Origin: Pedobacter caeni
GTDB taxonomy: Bacteria; Bacteroidota; Bacteroidia; Sphingobacteriales; Sphingobacteriaceae
Assembly: GCF_900129215.1 (NCBI RefSeq)
Contig: NZ_FQUQ01000004.1
Coordinates: 496,001-560,000, forward strand
Direction: 5' to 3'
Length of the DNA stretch: 64,000 nucleotides
A model generated the notes under the pieces. That model had not been told where the DNA came from. It ran no database searches and worked only from the letters and a program-made list of their open reading frames with translations. The position numbers were made by a program, and so were the translations under genes. Position 1 is the first letter of the stretch; the number at the start of each line of letters is the position of its first letter. This document shows, piece after piece, positions 1-8,904 of the stretch.

Positions 1-147
1 TCCTCCTGATTGAAATCTTTAAATACCCGATACCTTACTTTCATCAGAAAATGATAAGAACATTAACCACCAACCTGTTTGCTATTCTCCCATACCTATC
101 ATCCGTTTTCATTCCGGTTGCAGCGCCATAACACATTACCGATTTCA

Positions 148-669
148 TTAACATTTGAGGATAAAACCTAAGCTGCCTTTATAGGTGATATTGTAAAATG
201 AGGCCGGTAAGACCTGTTTTTTCATATATACCAGGATTTCATCTTCCAGCTTCTTCTTATCGGTTTCGCTCATTCCGGTACAACTGATATTTTCCCCTTC
301 TTTCAGTGCGCTTTGAATTTTCCCCTGACCATCTACGACAAAAGAAAAACTGAACATGATTTTATCACAGCCGGTACAGTCGGATTTAATCCTTTTCGAA
401 GCCAGGAAAGGATTCAGGCAATTGGCCATAAAGTCAATATTGATTTCTGTCCAGTTTAAGGTTCTTGTGTCTTCGTTAACAATTACCGATACGCTATCCT
501 GGATTTTAGGCGGAGTTAAAGTATCCTTTACCGCTGCGGTTTCCGCTATGGTTTTGGCCACAGCATTTGTTTCTTTGGGAGCAGGGCTTTTAGACTGACA
601 TGCGGCTAAGATACCTAACAGGCTTAGCCAAAAAAAGAGTGATGGTTTCATCAGCATATATTTTTGCAA
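148..669 (-). CDS. Predicted lipoprotein, function unknown
   Basis: The N-terminus is a lipoprotein signal: a short basic start, a hydrophobic stretch, then a lipobox ending L-A-A-C near residue 24, followed by a Ser/Pro/Lys/Thr-rich linker. The mature part is about 120 residues with a C-x-x-C pair (SDCTGC) and two more Cys, one at the very C-terminus. The stretch FSFVVDGQGKIQS is loosely like the strand of TonB C-terminal or energy-transducer domains, but this is weak. The protein would be anchored in the inner or outer membrane. The true start may be the second or third Met (MLMKPS or MKPSLFF), since those leave a more normal signal length. No operon partner is evident. Function is not assigned. 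Confidence 0.75.
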   Translation of the reverse strand: MQKYMLMKPSLFFWLSLLGILAACQSKSPAPKETNAVAKTIAETAAVKDTLTPPKIQDSVSVIVNEDTRTLNWTEINIDFMANCLNPFLASKRIKSDCTGCDKIMFSFSFVVDGQGKIQSALKEGENISCTGMSETDKKKLEDEILVYMKKQVLPASFYNITYKGSLGFILKC

Positions 670-826
670 TGACTATGAAGTGGTCACAACAACTTCATAG
701 TTTCATCTGAGATTAAACATATTTAATTCTTTGAGTCCCTATGGAAATTCCTCCCAATAGCAGGATCCAACCGACAGTTTCGCAATAATTTTGCGCCATC
801 GATGTTTGCCTTAAGATTAAAAAAAA

Positions 827-1000
827 TTAAGCTTCAGGCCAATCGTTAAAATTCTGATCAGTAGGAAACATGGGCTTTCGGATACAAAACCATAAAGAAA
901 TGCCAATGTTAAGGGAATGGGCCCCCGAATCCGGGGAATAGGAATCGTAGAGCACCTGGTACTCTTTTCCTGTAAAATTTAATCTCGCTTTGAAAGCCAT
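827..1000 (-). pseudogene. Remnant of a type VI secretion tube protein (TssD/Hcp-like)
   Basis: A 57-codon reading frame on the minus strand begins MAFKARLNFTGKEYQVL. This resembles the first 20 residues of Bacteroidota TssD (Hcp) proteins, which open M-[SA]-F-K-A-[KR]-L-x-x-x-G-K-E-[FY]-x-V-L. Full TssD proteins are about 130 residues; here the similarity fades after residue 22 and the frame stops at 57. The rest is probably a scrambled or frameshifted tail. No other T6SS gene is in the window. The match is from recognition of the N-terminal pattern only, so confidence is limited. It also accounts for much of the otherwise empty stretch 670-1095. Confidence 0.4.
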
Positions 1001-1095
1001 AGGTTTAAAATTTCAAGGTAAAATGTATAATTATCCTAATATACAAATTATCTCAATACACTGACAAAAAGCAGATTAACAAATCATTGTTTTTT

Positions 1096-1695
1096 TCAAT
1101 AATGATATTCGAAGTCAATCATCGGCAATAAACTACGGGTACTGATATCAGATATTTCATCACTGAGCAGGGGATTGTGCTCATTGCTAAAGAATCCGTT
1201 CGAAAAAGTGACTACATGCTGTTTTAGCGGATATACCGGAGCTCCTTCTTTATTGCTCAGCCAACCAATATAATCGGTCATGTTATGATATGGCCCTCCA
1301 CCGATATAGGTCCTGCTGATATAATAGGTTTGCTCCGGAGAAATTGCCACCGGGTTTTTCAGGGTAAAATACTGAACAGAAGAAGTGTGTTCCGGTTTCA
1401 CCAGGCAAGTACTCAGGGCCTTTGTTCTGCCCACCTGCCATAAAGCAATGCGGTAGGTGATCCCGGGCTTCCATGCCTGATATCCGACTTTAGTAATCAG
1501 AATAGGCTGTTCTGCATTAAACTGGCAGGCATGGGTTTTCAGGTCCATGGCCACAATACTGCGGTAATCTTTGTTCGAGAGGAAGAGCGCAACCCATGTT
1601 CTGAGTGCATAAAAGCACATCGGTGCTTCAGGAAATTGCTGGGCCAGTACAGAAAAAGGAATGCCGGCAAGAGAGGAGATCAACTTTTTCATCAT
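1096..1695 (-). CDS. Secreted DUF4082-like beta-sandwich protein
   Basis: A short hydrophobic N-terminus (MKKLISSLAGIPFSVLAQ) looks like a Sec signal peptide. The body has a pattern typical of DUF4082-type domains: a line with ITKVGYQ, then YRIALWQV, then SSVQYFTL and a segment PVAISPEQTYYISRTY, which suggest a beta-sandwich often attached to carbohydrate-active proteins. Here the domain is nearly the whole protein (199 residues). It may bind sugars at the surface, but no binding residues can be pointed to. The second Met is the more likely start because it gives MKKLI. It stands alone between a degraded locus and a nuclease-family gene. Confidence 0.6.
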   Translation of the reverse strand: MMKKLISSLAGIPFSVLAQQFPEAPMCFYALRTWVALFLSNKDYRSIVAMDLKTHACQFNAEQPILITKVGYQAWKPGITYRIALWQVGRTKALSTCLVKPEHTSSVQYFTLKNPVAISPEQTYYISRTYIGGGPYHNMTDYIGWLSNKEGAPVYPLKQHVVTFSNGFFSNEHNPLLSDEISDISTRSLLPMIDFEYHY

Positions 1696-1777
1696 TTTCG
1701 TTGTAGGTTTATACGTTCATATCCACCAAAAACAAAAATTGTTACCCTCTGCTTATGATTTTCAGCTCTTCTGCAGA

Positions 1778-2608
1778 TTAATTTAAAGAAAACTCCAGGT
1801 ATACCGGCACATGATCAGAGATGCGTCTGGCTTCTTTCAGATCAAGGAAATCGGTATAAAAAGGAACGATTCCGGCATCAGTTACCCTCAGCTTGTCTTC
1901 CGGATAAAAGAAATTATCATATTCCGAAGCCAGGCAATCATCGTTAATGCAACGTTGCTTCAGCGAGGTTTTCTGTTTTACCATCGCTGAGGTATAGCCC
2001 ATCTTTCGTAAAGGGTTAAAGACAGTATGAGACTGCGGGAGGTTAAAGTCTCCGCAAAAGATCAGGAGATCATCCGGATAAAGATCAGGAAGGAATTTGA
2101 AATACTTGATCTCTGTTTCCGGTTGTTTGGATTTCGGTCGGGCATGGAAAGAGCTTAACGTAAAAGTTTTCTTTCCCGCTTTAAATCTGGCAAAATAAGG
2201 CTCTCTGTCGATCATCAGATGATAGTCTTTTTCCAGCCAGGCCTCCCCTATCTTTTTCAGTTTACGGCTCTTCCAGATAAAGGCGTATCGTTCCTTACTA
2301 TAGCGATCGCTGGAAGTTCCATGACTAAAAGTATATTCCCAGATTGCCCCGTTACGGTTTAACTCTTCTGCCAAGCGGATGACTGCCCTTGGCCCACCAT
2401 AACCCACTACCACCTCCTGTATGGCCACCACATCGAAATTTCTGATGGTATTGGCAATGAAGGTCAGCTGTTCATCGGTTTTGGACTGACCAAAATCTTT
2501 CAGGTTCCAGGAACACACCCTGATTTTTTGCGCGGAAACTTGAAAACAACATAAAACGAACAGGAAAAGCATCGCATTCCTACGAATGCACGAAAAGGAC
2601 TGTATCAA
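1778..2608 (-). CDS. Endonuclease/exonuclease/phosphatase family protein, exported
   Basis: This belongs to the DNase I-like metal-dependent phosphoesterase superfamily. Visible family motifs in order are SWNLKDFG near the N-terminus of the mature protein, IQEV (metal-binding Glu), GDFN in the second half (Asp/Asn), and SDHVPVY close to the end (catalytic Asp-His). A hydrophobic segment FLFVLCCFQVSAQ before the domain marks a signal peptide, so it acts outside the cytoplasm. The listed start (MIQSFSC) adds 12 residues before MLFLFVL; the internal Met gives a better signal peptide. Length (276) is normal. Substrate cannot be told from sequence: secreted members include nucleases and lipid phosphatases. 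Confidence 0.85.
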   Translation of the reverse strand: MIQSFSCIRRNAMLFLFVLCCFQVSAQKIRVCSWNLKDFGQSKTDEQLTFIANTIRNFDVVAIQEVVVGYGGPRAVIRLAEELNRNGAIWEYTFSHGTSSDRYSKERYAFIWKSRKLKKIGEAWLEKDYHLMIDREPYFARFKAGKKTFTLSSFHARPKSKQPETEIKYFKFLPDLYPDDLLIFCGDFNLPQSHTVFNPLRKMGYTSAMVKQKTSLKQRCINDDCLASEYDNFFYPEDKLRVTDAGIVPFYTDFLDLKEARRISDHVPVYLEFSLN

Positions 2609-2638
2609 TGAAAACTGGGGTTAAGCGAATATAAAAGG

Positions 2639-3859
2639 TTATTTAATGGTATTCAACTTCATTTTCTTCATGACAAAGAAAAATCCGATAGCGGTCAGGA
2701 GCAATACAATTGCTGTTCCCCACCACAACACAGGAAAGCCGTATAAAGCGGCCACACGGGTTCCCACAAATGGAGAAAACACATGTGCTGCGGAAACGGA
2801 AAGTGCATTGATGCCCATATAGGCACCTCTGGTTTTTATGGTAGACCTTTGCAGCGTAATCGTGGCCATAAAAGGCATCGCCAGAATTTCTGCCAGACAC
2901 AGGACAAACATGGCCATATACAAGACCCACATTCCATGCGCCAGGTTAAGGATCAGGAAGGAAAAGCCACACAACAAGGTTCCCAGCACAATGATATCCC
3001 GGGGTGATAAGCGTTTTTCTGCGATGTGCACCAACAGCATTTCCAACAGGAAAACCACCACTCCACTGAAAGCCAGAATCACTCCGATATTGGCTTCAGT
3101 CATTTGGTAAACTGCTCTGTAATATAATGGTAAGGTGCTTAAAAGCTGGAAAAAGCAAATGGTAAAGATGGAGCAAAGCAAGCTGAACAGCATAAACAGT
3201 ACATCCTTATAAGGAGAACGTTCCTTTACCACAGTTTCCTCAACGGTATCGTCAACCGCTTTCTTTTCTACTCCTTTTCTATTCCTGAAATAAATGAAAA
3301 ACAAAACGGCAGAGAAAAAGGCGGCAACGGCATTTCCATAAAACAGAAAGGTATAGGAAATTGCAGCCAGAAAACCTCCTAATGCGGGACCGATAGAAAA
3401 GCCAAGGTTCATCGCCATTCTATTTAAAGAAAAAGAGCGGATGATGTTATCCGGCTTGGAATAGTAGGCAATGGAAACAGAGTTTGCCGGTCTGAAAGTT
3501 TCTGAGATCAGGCTGAGTACAAATACGCCCACCGCCAGTTTTACAACCGTATTGAGTTCAGGAAGCAGGAAAAACATAGGTACGGTAAGGATCAGACTAA
3601 ACAGCTGAACCTTAAAATGTCCTACTTTATCCGTTAGCCATCCTCCGGCAAAAGACCCTGCAACAGCACCAATTCCAAAACAACTCAATACTGTTCCGGT
3701 ATCTTCCAATGAAAAACTCAAATGATTGATCATGTATACCCCCAGGAAAGGGATCACCATAGCCCCACTCCTGTTGATCAACATCACTAATGCCAGCATC
3801 CAGGCTGGCGCCGACAGGCCACGATAAGCATCTAAATATAAACGTAAAAACTCCTTCAT
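2639..3859 (-). CDS. Major facilitator superfamily transporter
   Basis: A 406-residue integral membrane protein with about twelve hydrophobic segments and a charged cytoplasmic loop in the middle (KGVEKKAVDDTVEETVVKERSPYKD), the usual layout of a 6+6 MFS carrier. The loop after helix 2 carries GGWLTDKVGHFK, the MFS motif A (G-x-x-x-D-[RK]-x-G). Such proteins exchange or pump small solutes by proton coupling. It looks most like drug/efflux MDR-type members, but substrate is inferred only from general form. The downstream end lies 30 bases from the nuclease-family gene on the same strand, and the DUF1801 gene is 17 bases upstream, so the three may be one transcript. Confidence 0.85.
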   Translation of the reverse strand: MKEFLRLYLDAYRGLSAPAWMLALVMLINRSGAMVIPFLGVYMINHLSFSLEDTGTVLSCFGIGAVAGSFAGGWLTDKVGHFKVQLFSLILTVPMFFLLPELNTVVKLAVGVFVLSLISETFRPANSVSIAYYSKPDNIIRSFSLNRMAMNLGFSIGPALGGFLAAISYTFLFYGNAVAAFFSAVLFFIYFRNRKGVEKKAVDDTVEETVVKERSPYKDVLFMLFSLLCSIFTICFFQLLSTLPLYYRAVYQMTEANIGVILAFSGVVVFLLEMLLVHIAEKRLSPRDIIVLGTLLCGFSFLILNLAHGMWVLYMAMFVLCLAEILAMPFMATITLQRSTIKTRGAYMGINALSVSAAHVFSPFVGTRVAALYGFPVLWWGTAIVLLLTAIGFFFVMKKMKLNTIK

Positions 3860-3876
3860 CTCTTCTCCTCTGTAAG

Positions 3877-4218
3877 CTATAAATTCAATGCCTGTTGTAA
3901 AATGCTTTCGATCATTTCTACTTCCAGGTCTTTGTTTGGGTCTATCAAAAGGATTTTCATTCTTGCCCTTTTCTCTGTTAACAGTGCGGGGTGATCAAGT
4001 TGATTTCCATTGGCCATTCCGATATAAGGTTGTCCGTATTTCTTATGAATCCAGAGGTAACAGTACATTTTACCTTTGACATAGAAAAAGGGCATCCCAT
4101 ACTTCCATTCCGGTTTGATCCTGGAATCCTGCTTTAAGATCAGATCGCTCAAGGCAAGTAAACATCCTCTGATGGGTTCTTCTTTTTTTAAATAAAAGTT
4201 TTCCAGGGGAGTCAGCAT
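3877..4218 (-). CDS. DUF1801 family protein
   Basis: A 113-residue soluble protein with the DUF1801 (YdhG-like) pattern: a helical N-terminus, then IKPEWKYGMPFFYVKGKMYCYL, a glycine-bearing turn AYIGM-like (QPYIGMANG), and a C-terminal helical segment. DUF1801 proteins are small alpha/beta domains related to the frataxin-like/iron-chaperone fold; their biochemical role is mostly unproven. It is complete and of normal length. It is the first gene of a likely three-gene minus-strand unit with the MFS carrier and the nuclease-family protein; no functional link between them is obvious. Confidence 0.8.
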   Translation of the reverse strand: MLTPLENFYLKKEEPIRGCLLALSDLILKQDSRIKPEWKYGMPFFYVKGKMYCYLWIHKKYGQPYIGMANGNQLDHPALLTEKRARMKILLIDPNKDLEVEMIESILQQALNL

Positions 4219-4377
4219 ACCGATCGATTTAAATATCTTTCTGAAGGCGCAAATTTAAGAAGAAAATATCGCCTTTCGGGGCTGAAATGCAATCATTATC
4301 GGAAATCAGGATAAATTTCTGATAACGATTACAAAAAGATTTGAGTACATTTATTGATGACCTCATTTTCCTTTAAT

Positions 4378-4467
4378 ATGGATCCTCTGGAACTGGGTAC
4401 TTTGGTAGTCGCGCTGCTGCTCATTGTCTATAGTATAAGGAGAATCCGGGCAAGAAAAAACAGGTAA
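4378..4467 (+). CDS. Possible 29-residue single-span membrane peptide
   Basis: A short frame starts at ATG and encodes about 29 residues: an acidic N-terminus (MDPLEL), a hydrophobic run LVVALLLIVYSI, then a strongly basic tail RRIRARKNR. The layout, one transmembrane span followed by positive charges, is what a real small membrane protein looks like. There is no clear ribosome site and no known family, so it could be chance. It lies alone in the 400-base gap between the DUF1801 gene and clpB. Confidence 0.25.
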   Translation: MDPLELGTLVVALLLIVYSIRRIRARKNR

Positions 4468-4616
4468 AGTACTGATCACAAAGGAATTATCAGACAAAAT
4501 TTCAGCATAAACCACTATTTATCAGACAATTAGTCATCTCTTTTTAATTCCGGCAGACATATTTTCCGATATTTCCTCAAAGAACAATATGGCATTTACT
4601 TTGTTTATCTGATAGC

Positions 4617-7211
4617 ATGAACTTCAACAACTTTACTATAAAAGCACAGGAGGCGATTCAACAGGCCTCTGAAATAGCTCAGGGCAATCAGCAGCAGGCT
4701 ATTGAAACAGCACATATCCTGAAAGGGTTGCTCACTGTTGATGAAAATGTAGTTTCTTATGTTTTAAAGAAATTAAATGTAAACCTGAATGTCTTAAGTC
4801 AGCATTTAGACAGTCAGATTGCCAAATTCCCCAAAGTGAGCGGCAGCAGTCCGTACTTAACTTCAGGAAGCAATTCTGCTTTGCAAAAAGCACAGTCTTA
4901 CCTGAAAGAATTTAAAGATGAATTCGTTTCCGTAGAACACTTATTACTGGGTTTACTCTCGGTAAATGACCATACTTCCAAATTATTAAAAGATCAGGGC
5001 GTAACAGAAAAAGACCTTAAAAAAGCAATTGTTGCTCTGAGAGGATCAAGCCATGTAACTGATCAAAATGCGGAAGCCACATACAATGCATTAAACAAAT
5101 ATGCCAGAAACCTGAATGAATATGCAGAATCAGGGAAACTGGATCCGGTAATCGGCCGTGATGAGGAGATCCGCAGGGTGATCCAGATCCTTTCGAGAAG
5201 GACAAAAAATAACCCGATCCTGATCGGTGAACCAGGTGTTGGTAAAACAGCCATTGCCGAGGGGATCGCTTTCCGGATCATTAAGGGCGATGTTCCTTCA
5301 AATCTGAAGACAAAAACGGTGTTCTCTTTAGATATGGGTGCCTTAATTGCAGGTGCCAAATACAAAGGTGAATTTGAAGAACGCTTAAAAGCAGTGGTAA
5401 AAGAGGTGACACAAAGTGATGGTGACATTATTCTGTTTATCGATGAGATCCATACCCTGGTTGGTGCCGGGGGCGGTGAGGGTGCAATGGATGCGGCAAA
5501 CATTTTGAAACCTGCTTTGGCCCGTGGAGAATTACGTGCGATTGGTGCAACGACCCTGGATGAGTACCAGAAGTATCTGGAAAAAGATAAAGCTTTAGAG
5601 CGTCGTTTCCAGAAAGTAATGGTCAATGAACCGGATACCCAGGATGCGATTTCCATCCTCCGCGGATTAAAAGAACGCTATGAGACCCACCATAAGGTGC
5701 GGATTAAGGATGAAGCAATCATTGCCGCGGTAGAATTGTCGCAACGTTATATTGCAGATCGTTTTTTACCGGATAAAGCCATCGATTTAATGGATGAAGC
5801 GGCTTCTAAACTCCGCCTGGAAATGGACAGTGTTCCTGAAAAGGTAGATGAACTGGACCGTAAAATCATGCAGCTGGAAATTGAACGCGAGGCGATCAAA
5901 AGAGAGAACGATGATAAAAAAGTGAAATCTCTTGGAGAGGAGATTGCCAACCTATCTGCAGAACGTGATGAACTGAAAGCCAAATGGCAAAGTGAAAAAG
6001 ACCTGGTAGACGGAATAAATACGGAAATCGAGCAAATAGAAAATTATAAACTGGAAGCTGAGCAGGCTGAACGTGCAGGTGATTATGGCAAGGTAGCGGA
6101 AATCCGTTATGGGAAAGTTAAAGAGGCTCAGGATAAGGTAGAAAAGCTGAAAGCAGAACTGGAAGGTCAGCAGACAGAAAGCAGGATGCTGAAAGAAGAA
6201 GTAACGGCAGATGACATTGCAGGTGTGGTTGCCCGCTGGACAGGCATTCCGGTTACTAAACTGGTATCCAGTGAAAGGGAAAAACTATTACACCTTGAAG
6301 ATGAGTTGCACAAACGTGTAGCAGGTCAGGATGAAGCCATAGAAGCGATCTCTGATGCCATCCGCAGGTCGAGGGCCGGATTACAGGATAAACGTAAACC
6401 TATTGGCTCTTTCATCTTTCTTGGAACGACCGGGGTCGGTAAAACAGAGCTGGCCAAAGCATTGGCGGAATTCCTCTTTAATGACGAGAATGCGATGACG
6501 AGGATTGACATGAGTGAATATCAGGAACGCCATGCCGTATCCAGACTGATCGGAGCGCCTCCGGGATATGTGGGGTATGATGAAGGCGGACAACTGACAG
6601 AAGCTGTACGCAGAAAGCCCTATTCAGTGGTGTTATTGGATGAGATTGAAAAAGCCCATCCGGATGTATTCAATATCCTGTTACAGGTGCTGGATGATGG
6701 CCGTTTAACAGATAACAAAGGCCGGGTGGTGAATTTCAAAAACACGATCATTATCATGACTTCCAATATTGGTTCTCATTTGATTCAGGATAACTTTAAA
6801 AAACTGGACGATGAAAACCGTGATGAGGTGATTGCCAAGACCAAAAACGAATTGTTCGAACTGCTGAAACAAACCATCAGACCGGAGTTTCTAAACCGGA
6901 TAGATGAACTGATCATGTTTACTCCATTGAACCGCAGCGAAATCAGGAACATCGTTGACCTGCAGTTCAGACATGTCCAGGAAACCCTGGCCGAAATGGG
7001 GGTTGAGATTGAAGCTTCAGTAGAAGCCCTGGATTGGCTGGCAGAACTGGGATATGATCCTCAATTTGGTGCAAGGCCTTTAAAACGGGTGATTCAGAAA
7101 AGAATTCTGAATGAACTGTCTAAGGAGATATTATCCGGAAAGATCGATAAGGACAGCAAAATCAAACTTGACACATTTGATCACAAATTTGTCTTTTTAA
7201 ATAACGAATAA
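4617..7211 (+). CDS. clpB: ATP-dependent disaggregase ClpB
   Basis: A full-length (864 residue) Hsp100 ring ATPase that threads aggregated proteins through its pore with DnaK. Domains in order: Clp N-terminal repeat domain (1-145), AAA+ module 1 with Walker A GEPGVGKT near 204 and Walker B LFIDEIH, the long coiled-coil M domain (about 400-525, rich in Glu/Lys/Asp), and AAA+ module 2 with Walker A GTTGVGKT near 602 and Walker B VVLLDEIEKAH. The pore motifs KYKGEFEER and GYVGYDEGG are present. ClpB, not ClpA/ClpC, is indicated by the M domain and lack of a ClpP-binding IGF loop. It stands alone with its own terminator; a weak -7-like TTACTTTG lies 14 bases before the ATG. Confidence 0.97.
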   Translation: MNFNNFTIKAQEAIQQASEIAQGNQQQAIETAHILKGLLTVDENVVSYVLKKLNVNLNVLSQHLDSQIAKFPKVSGSSPYLTSGSNSALQKAQSYLKEFKDEFVSVEHLLLGLLSVNDHTSKLLKDQGVTEKDLKKAIVALRGSSHVTDQNAEATYNALNKYARNLNEYAESGKLDPVIGRDEEIRRVIQILSRRTKNNPILIGEPGVGKTAIAEGIAFRIIKGDVPSNLKTKTVFSLDMGALIAGAKYKGEFEERLKAVVKEVTQSDGDIILFIDEIHTLVGAGGGEGAMDAANILKPALARGELRAIGATTLDEYQKYLEKDKALERRFQKVMVNEPDTQDAISILRGLKERYETHHKVRIKDEAIIAAVELSQRYIADRFLPDKAIDLMDEAASKLRLEMDSVPEKVDELDRKIMQLEIEREAIKRENDDKKVKSLGEEIANLSAERDELKAKWQSEKDLVDGINTEIEQIENYKLEAEQAERAGDYGKVAEIRYGKVKEAQDKVEKLKAELEGQQTESRMLKEEVTADDIAGVVARWTGIPVTKLVSSEREKLLHLEDELHKRVAGQDEAIEAISDAIRRSRAGLQDKRKPIGSFIFLGTTGVGKTELAKALAEFLFNDENAMTRIDMSEYQERHAVSRLIGAPPGYVGYDEGGQLTEAVRRKPYSVVLLDEIEKAHPDVFNILLQVLDDGRLTDNKGRVVNFKNTIIIMTSNIGSHLIQDNFKKLDDENRDEVIAKTKNELFELLKQTIRPEFLNRIDELIMFTPLNRSEIRNIVDLQFRHVQETLAEMGVEIEASVEALDWLAELGYDPQFGARPLKRVIQKRILNELSKEILSGKIDKDSKIKLDTFDHKFVFLNNE

Positions 7212-7232
7212 CATTTAGATACATAAATTTTA

Positions 7233-7282
7233 GTCAGGATAATTAAGGTTTCGTAATCACCTTAATCATCCTGACTTTTTTT
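7233..7282 (+). terminator. Rho-independent terminator after clpB
   Basis: GTCAGGAT-ATTAAGGT pairs with ACCTTAAT-ATCCTGAC around a short TTCG-containing loop, and is followed by a run of seven T. It ends the clpB transcript. Confidence 0.85.
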
Positions 7283-7368
7283 ATGATTTGTTTATACAAT
7301 TTTCACAACAGCATATTTAATTCAATAAATTTTAATTAATATTGCTATACACAAATGAAATCAACAGT

Positions 7369-8043
7369 ATGAACAAAAAATTAATCATCGCGGCCGCGCT
7401 ATGCGGTCTCGCGCTCGGTTCCCGCGCGCAAACAGAAAAAGGGAGTTTCCTCTTAGGTGGGGATTTCAATTTCCACAGTAAAAGGGACAAGGATGATGCT
7501 CCCCGAACCAACTCTTTCGGGCTGGGGCCAAAATTCGGTTACTTTATCAGTGACAATTTTGCCATTGGTTTGGGTGCCTCTTATTTTTACAGTAATCAGG
7601 AATCATGGACTACAGATGATCAGGGACCAGAAGGACCTATCAGGAAATTCAACAATGGATTTCGGCAATCTGGTTTTAACATCGCCCCTTTTGTCCGTCA
7701 TTATATTGATTTAAATGCTAAGTTTAAATTCTTCAGTAACCTTTCAGTTTCTGCAGGAAAAAGCTGGGGTAGATCTCTGGGTGAACCAACAACAAATAAC
7801 TATTTATCAAAGTTTGAGTTAAAGTATTACGGAGCAACTCTCTCGCCTGGCTTTGTCTTCTTCCCTACAAAAAAAATAGCCATCGAACTTTCCACGACTT
7901 TGATCAGTTACCATAGGTCTGAAGACACTTTTAAGTACGATCCGAACAATGTCAATACCTTATACGTACCTCAGATAAGGCATATGTTTCAGTTTGGGTT
8001 AAGTACCATTCAACCTGCCATTGGCGTAAATTATCATTTTTAA
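7369..8043 (+). CDS. Outer-membrane beta-barrel protein (paralog 1 of 3)
   Basis: A 224-residue protein with a Sec signal (MNKKLIIAAALCGLALGSRAQ) and alternating hydrophobic/polar strands ending in YHF, the aromatic C-terminus typical of barrel proteins. Conserved with its two window paralogs are TEKGSFLLGG after the signal, FGYFISDNFAIGLG, ISPF/IAPFVRHY, SPGFVFFPTKKIAIE and a final GVNYHF. This is the porin-like OmpW/OprF-barrel type seen in many copies in Bacteroidota; function is structural or unknown. The upstream TTG in the same frame would add nine residues but the ATG at 7369 gives a proper signal peptide, so it is preferred. Confidence 0.85.
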   Translation: MNKKLIIAAALCGLALGSRAQTEKGSFLLGGDFNFHSKRDKDDAPRTNSFGLGPKFGYFISDNFAIGLGASYFYSNQESWTTDDQGPEGPIRKFNNGFRQSGFNIAPFVRHYIDLNAKFKFFSNLSVSAGKSWGRSLGEPTTNNYLSKFELKYYGATLSPGFVFFPTKKIAIELSTTLISYHRSEDTFKYDPNNVNTLYVPQIRHMFQFGLSTIQPAIGVNYHF

Positions 8044-8135
8044 TTTCTATCCGACAAATTCACAGGACTACCCTAATGCTACGAAAACAGCATTTAAAGG
8101 CGTAGATCTCAAAATTAAACACACAAAATCAATAT

Positions 8136-8795
8136 ATGAAAACAAAATTAGTGATCACCCTTGCACTCAGCATTTTTACATTAGCTTCAAATGCTCAAAC
8201 AGAAAAAGGAAACTTTTTAATAGGAGGCAGTATAGGCTATTCTACAGCTAAGAGCAGCGCAGGTAGTAGTAGTCAGTCCCACAGGTCAACCGCTTACACC
8301 ATCTCCCCTAAAATAGGTTATTTCATAGATAACAATTTTGCCATAGGAACCAAATTACAGTATTCAGCAAATAAATCCAACTACAGTAATCGTAATTACC
8401 AAAATGGAATACCTGGTGAATGGACATATAACGTAGACCGAACCGATTCTTACGGGATCAGTCCTTTTGTCCGTTACTACGTTAACATTACGGATATATT
8501 AAAGTTTTATGGAGAATTCGAGATGTCTTTTGAGACTGGAAAATCAAAAAGTAAAAACGACAAGGGTGAAATGATCACCAAAGACAAGTTCAATAATTAC
8601 CGTCCGGCAATCAGCCCGGGTCTGGTCCTTTTCCCTTCAAAAAAATGGGCTATTGAATTTTCTTTCCCCTTAGTTAGTTATGAAAAAAGAACTTTTTCCA
8701 GAATTTCAGGGCAGGAGGAAAAAGCCAGTACTAACTCGTTTAACTTCGGCTTGAATACATTTGCTCCAAAATTAGGCCTGAACTATCATTTTTAG
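8136..8795 (+). CDS. Outer-membrane beta-barrel protein (paralog 2 of 3)
   Basis: Clear paralog of the preceding gene, 219 residues. Signal peptide MKTKLVITLALSIFTLASNAQ, then TEKGNFLIGGSIGYS, KIGYFIDNNFAIG, ISPFVRYYVNI, SPGLVLFPSKKWAIEF and a terminal LNYHF. It lies 92 bases after paralog 1 on the same strand and ends in a strong terminator, so the two may be one transcript. Sequence divergence in the surface-facing strands (for example the Ser-rich run KSSAGSSSQSHRS) is what is expected of loops exposed outside the cell. No ligand can be inferred. Confidence 0.85.
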   Translation: MKTKLVITLALSIFTLASNAQTEKGNFLIGGSIGYSTAKSSAGSSSQSHRSTAYTISPKIGYFIDNNFAIGTKLQYSANKSNYSNRNYQNGIPGEWTYNVDRTDSYGISPFVRYYVNITDILKFYGEFEMSFETGKSKSKNDKGEMITKDKFNNYRPAISPGLVLFPSKKWAIEFSFPLVSYEKRTFSRISGQEEKASTNSFNFGLNTFAPKLGLNYHF

Positions 8796-8840
8796 TCCGA
8801 AAACTGATCTGAACGATTGTTTTTTCAATCTTCAGCTCCC

Positions 8841-8879
8841 AAAAAAGCCGGATAGCAAGAGTGCTATCCGGCTTTTTTT
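8841..8879. terminator. Bidirectional terminator
   Basis: A-run, then GCCGGATAGCA paired perfectly with TGCTATCCGGC around AAGAG-type loop, then a T-run. The symmetric A and T tracts let it end both the barrel gene on the left and the MFS gene on the right. Confidence 0.93.
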
Positions 8880-8904
8880 AAAGCAATAAGTGCTCAGCAA
8901 AGGC

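Noticed and set aside
5063-5656. A 197-codon frame opposite clpB.
   Set aside because: It is a mirror of the conserved AAA+ coding sequence, rich in Ser/Arg as usual for such shadows.
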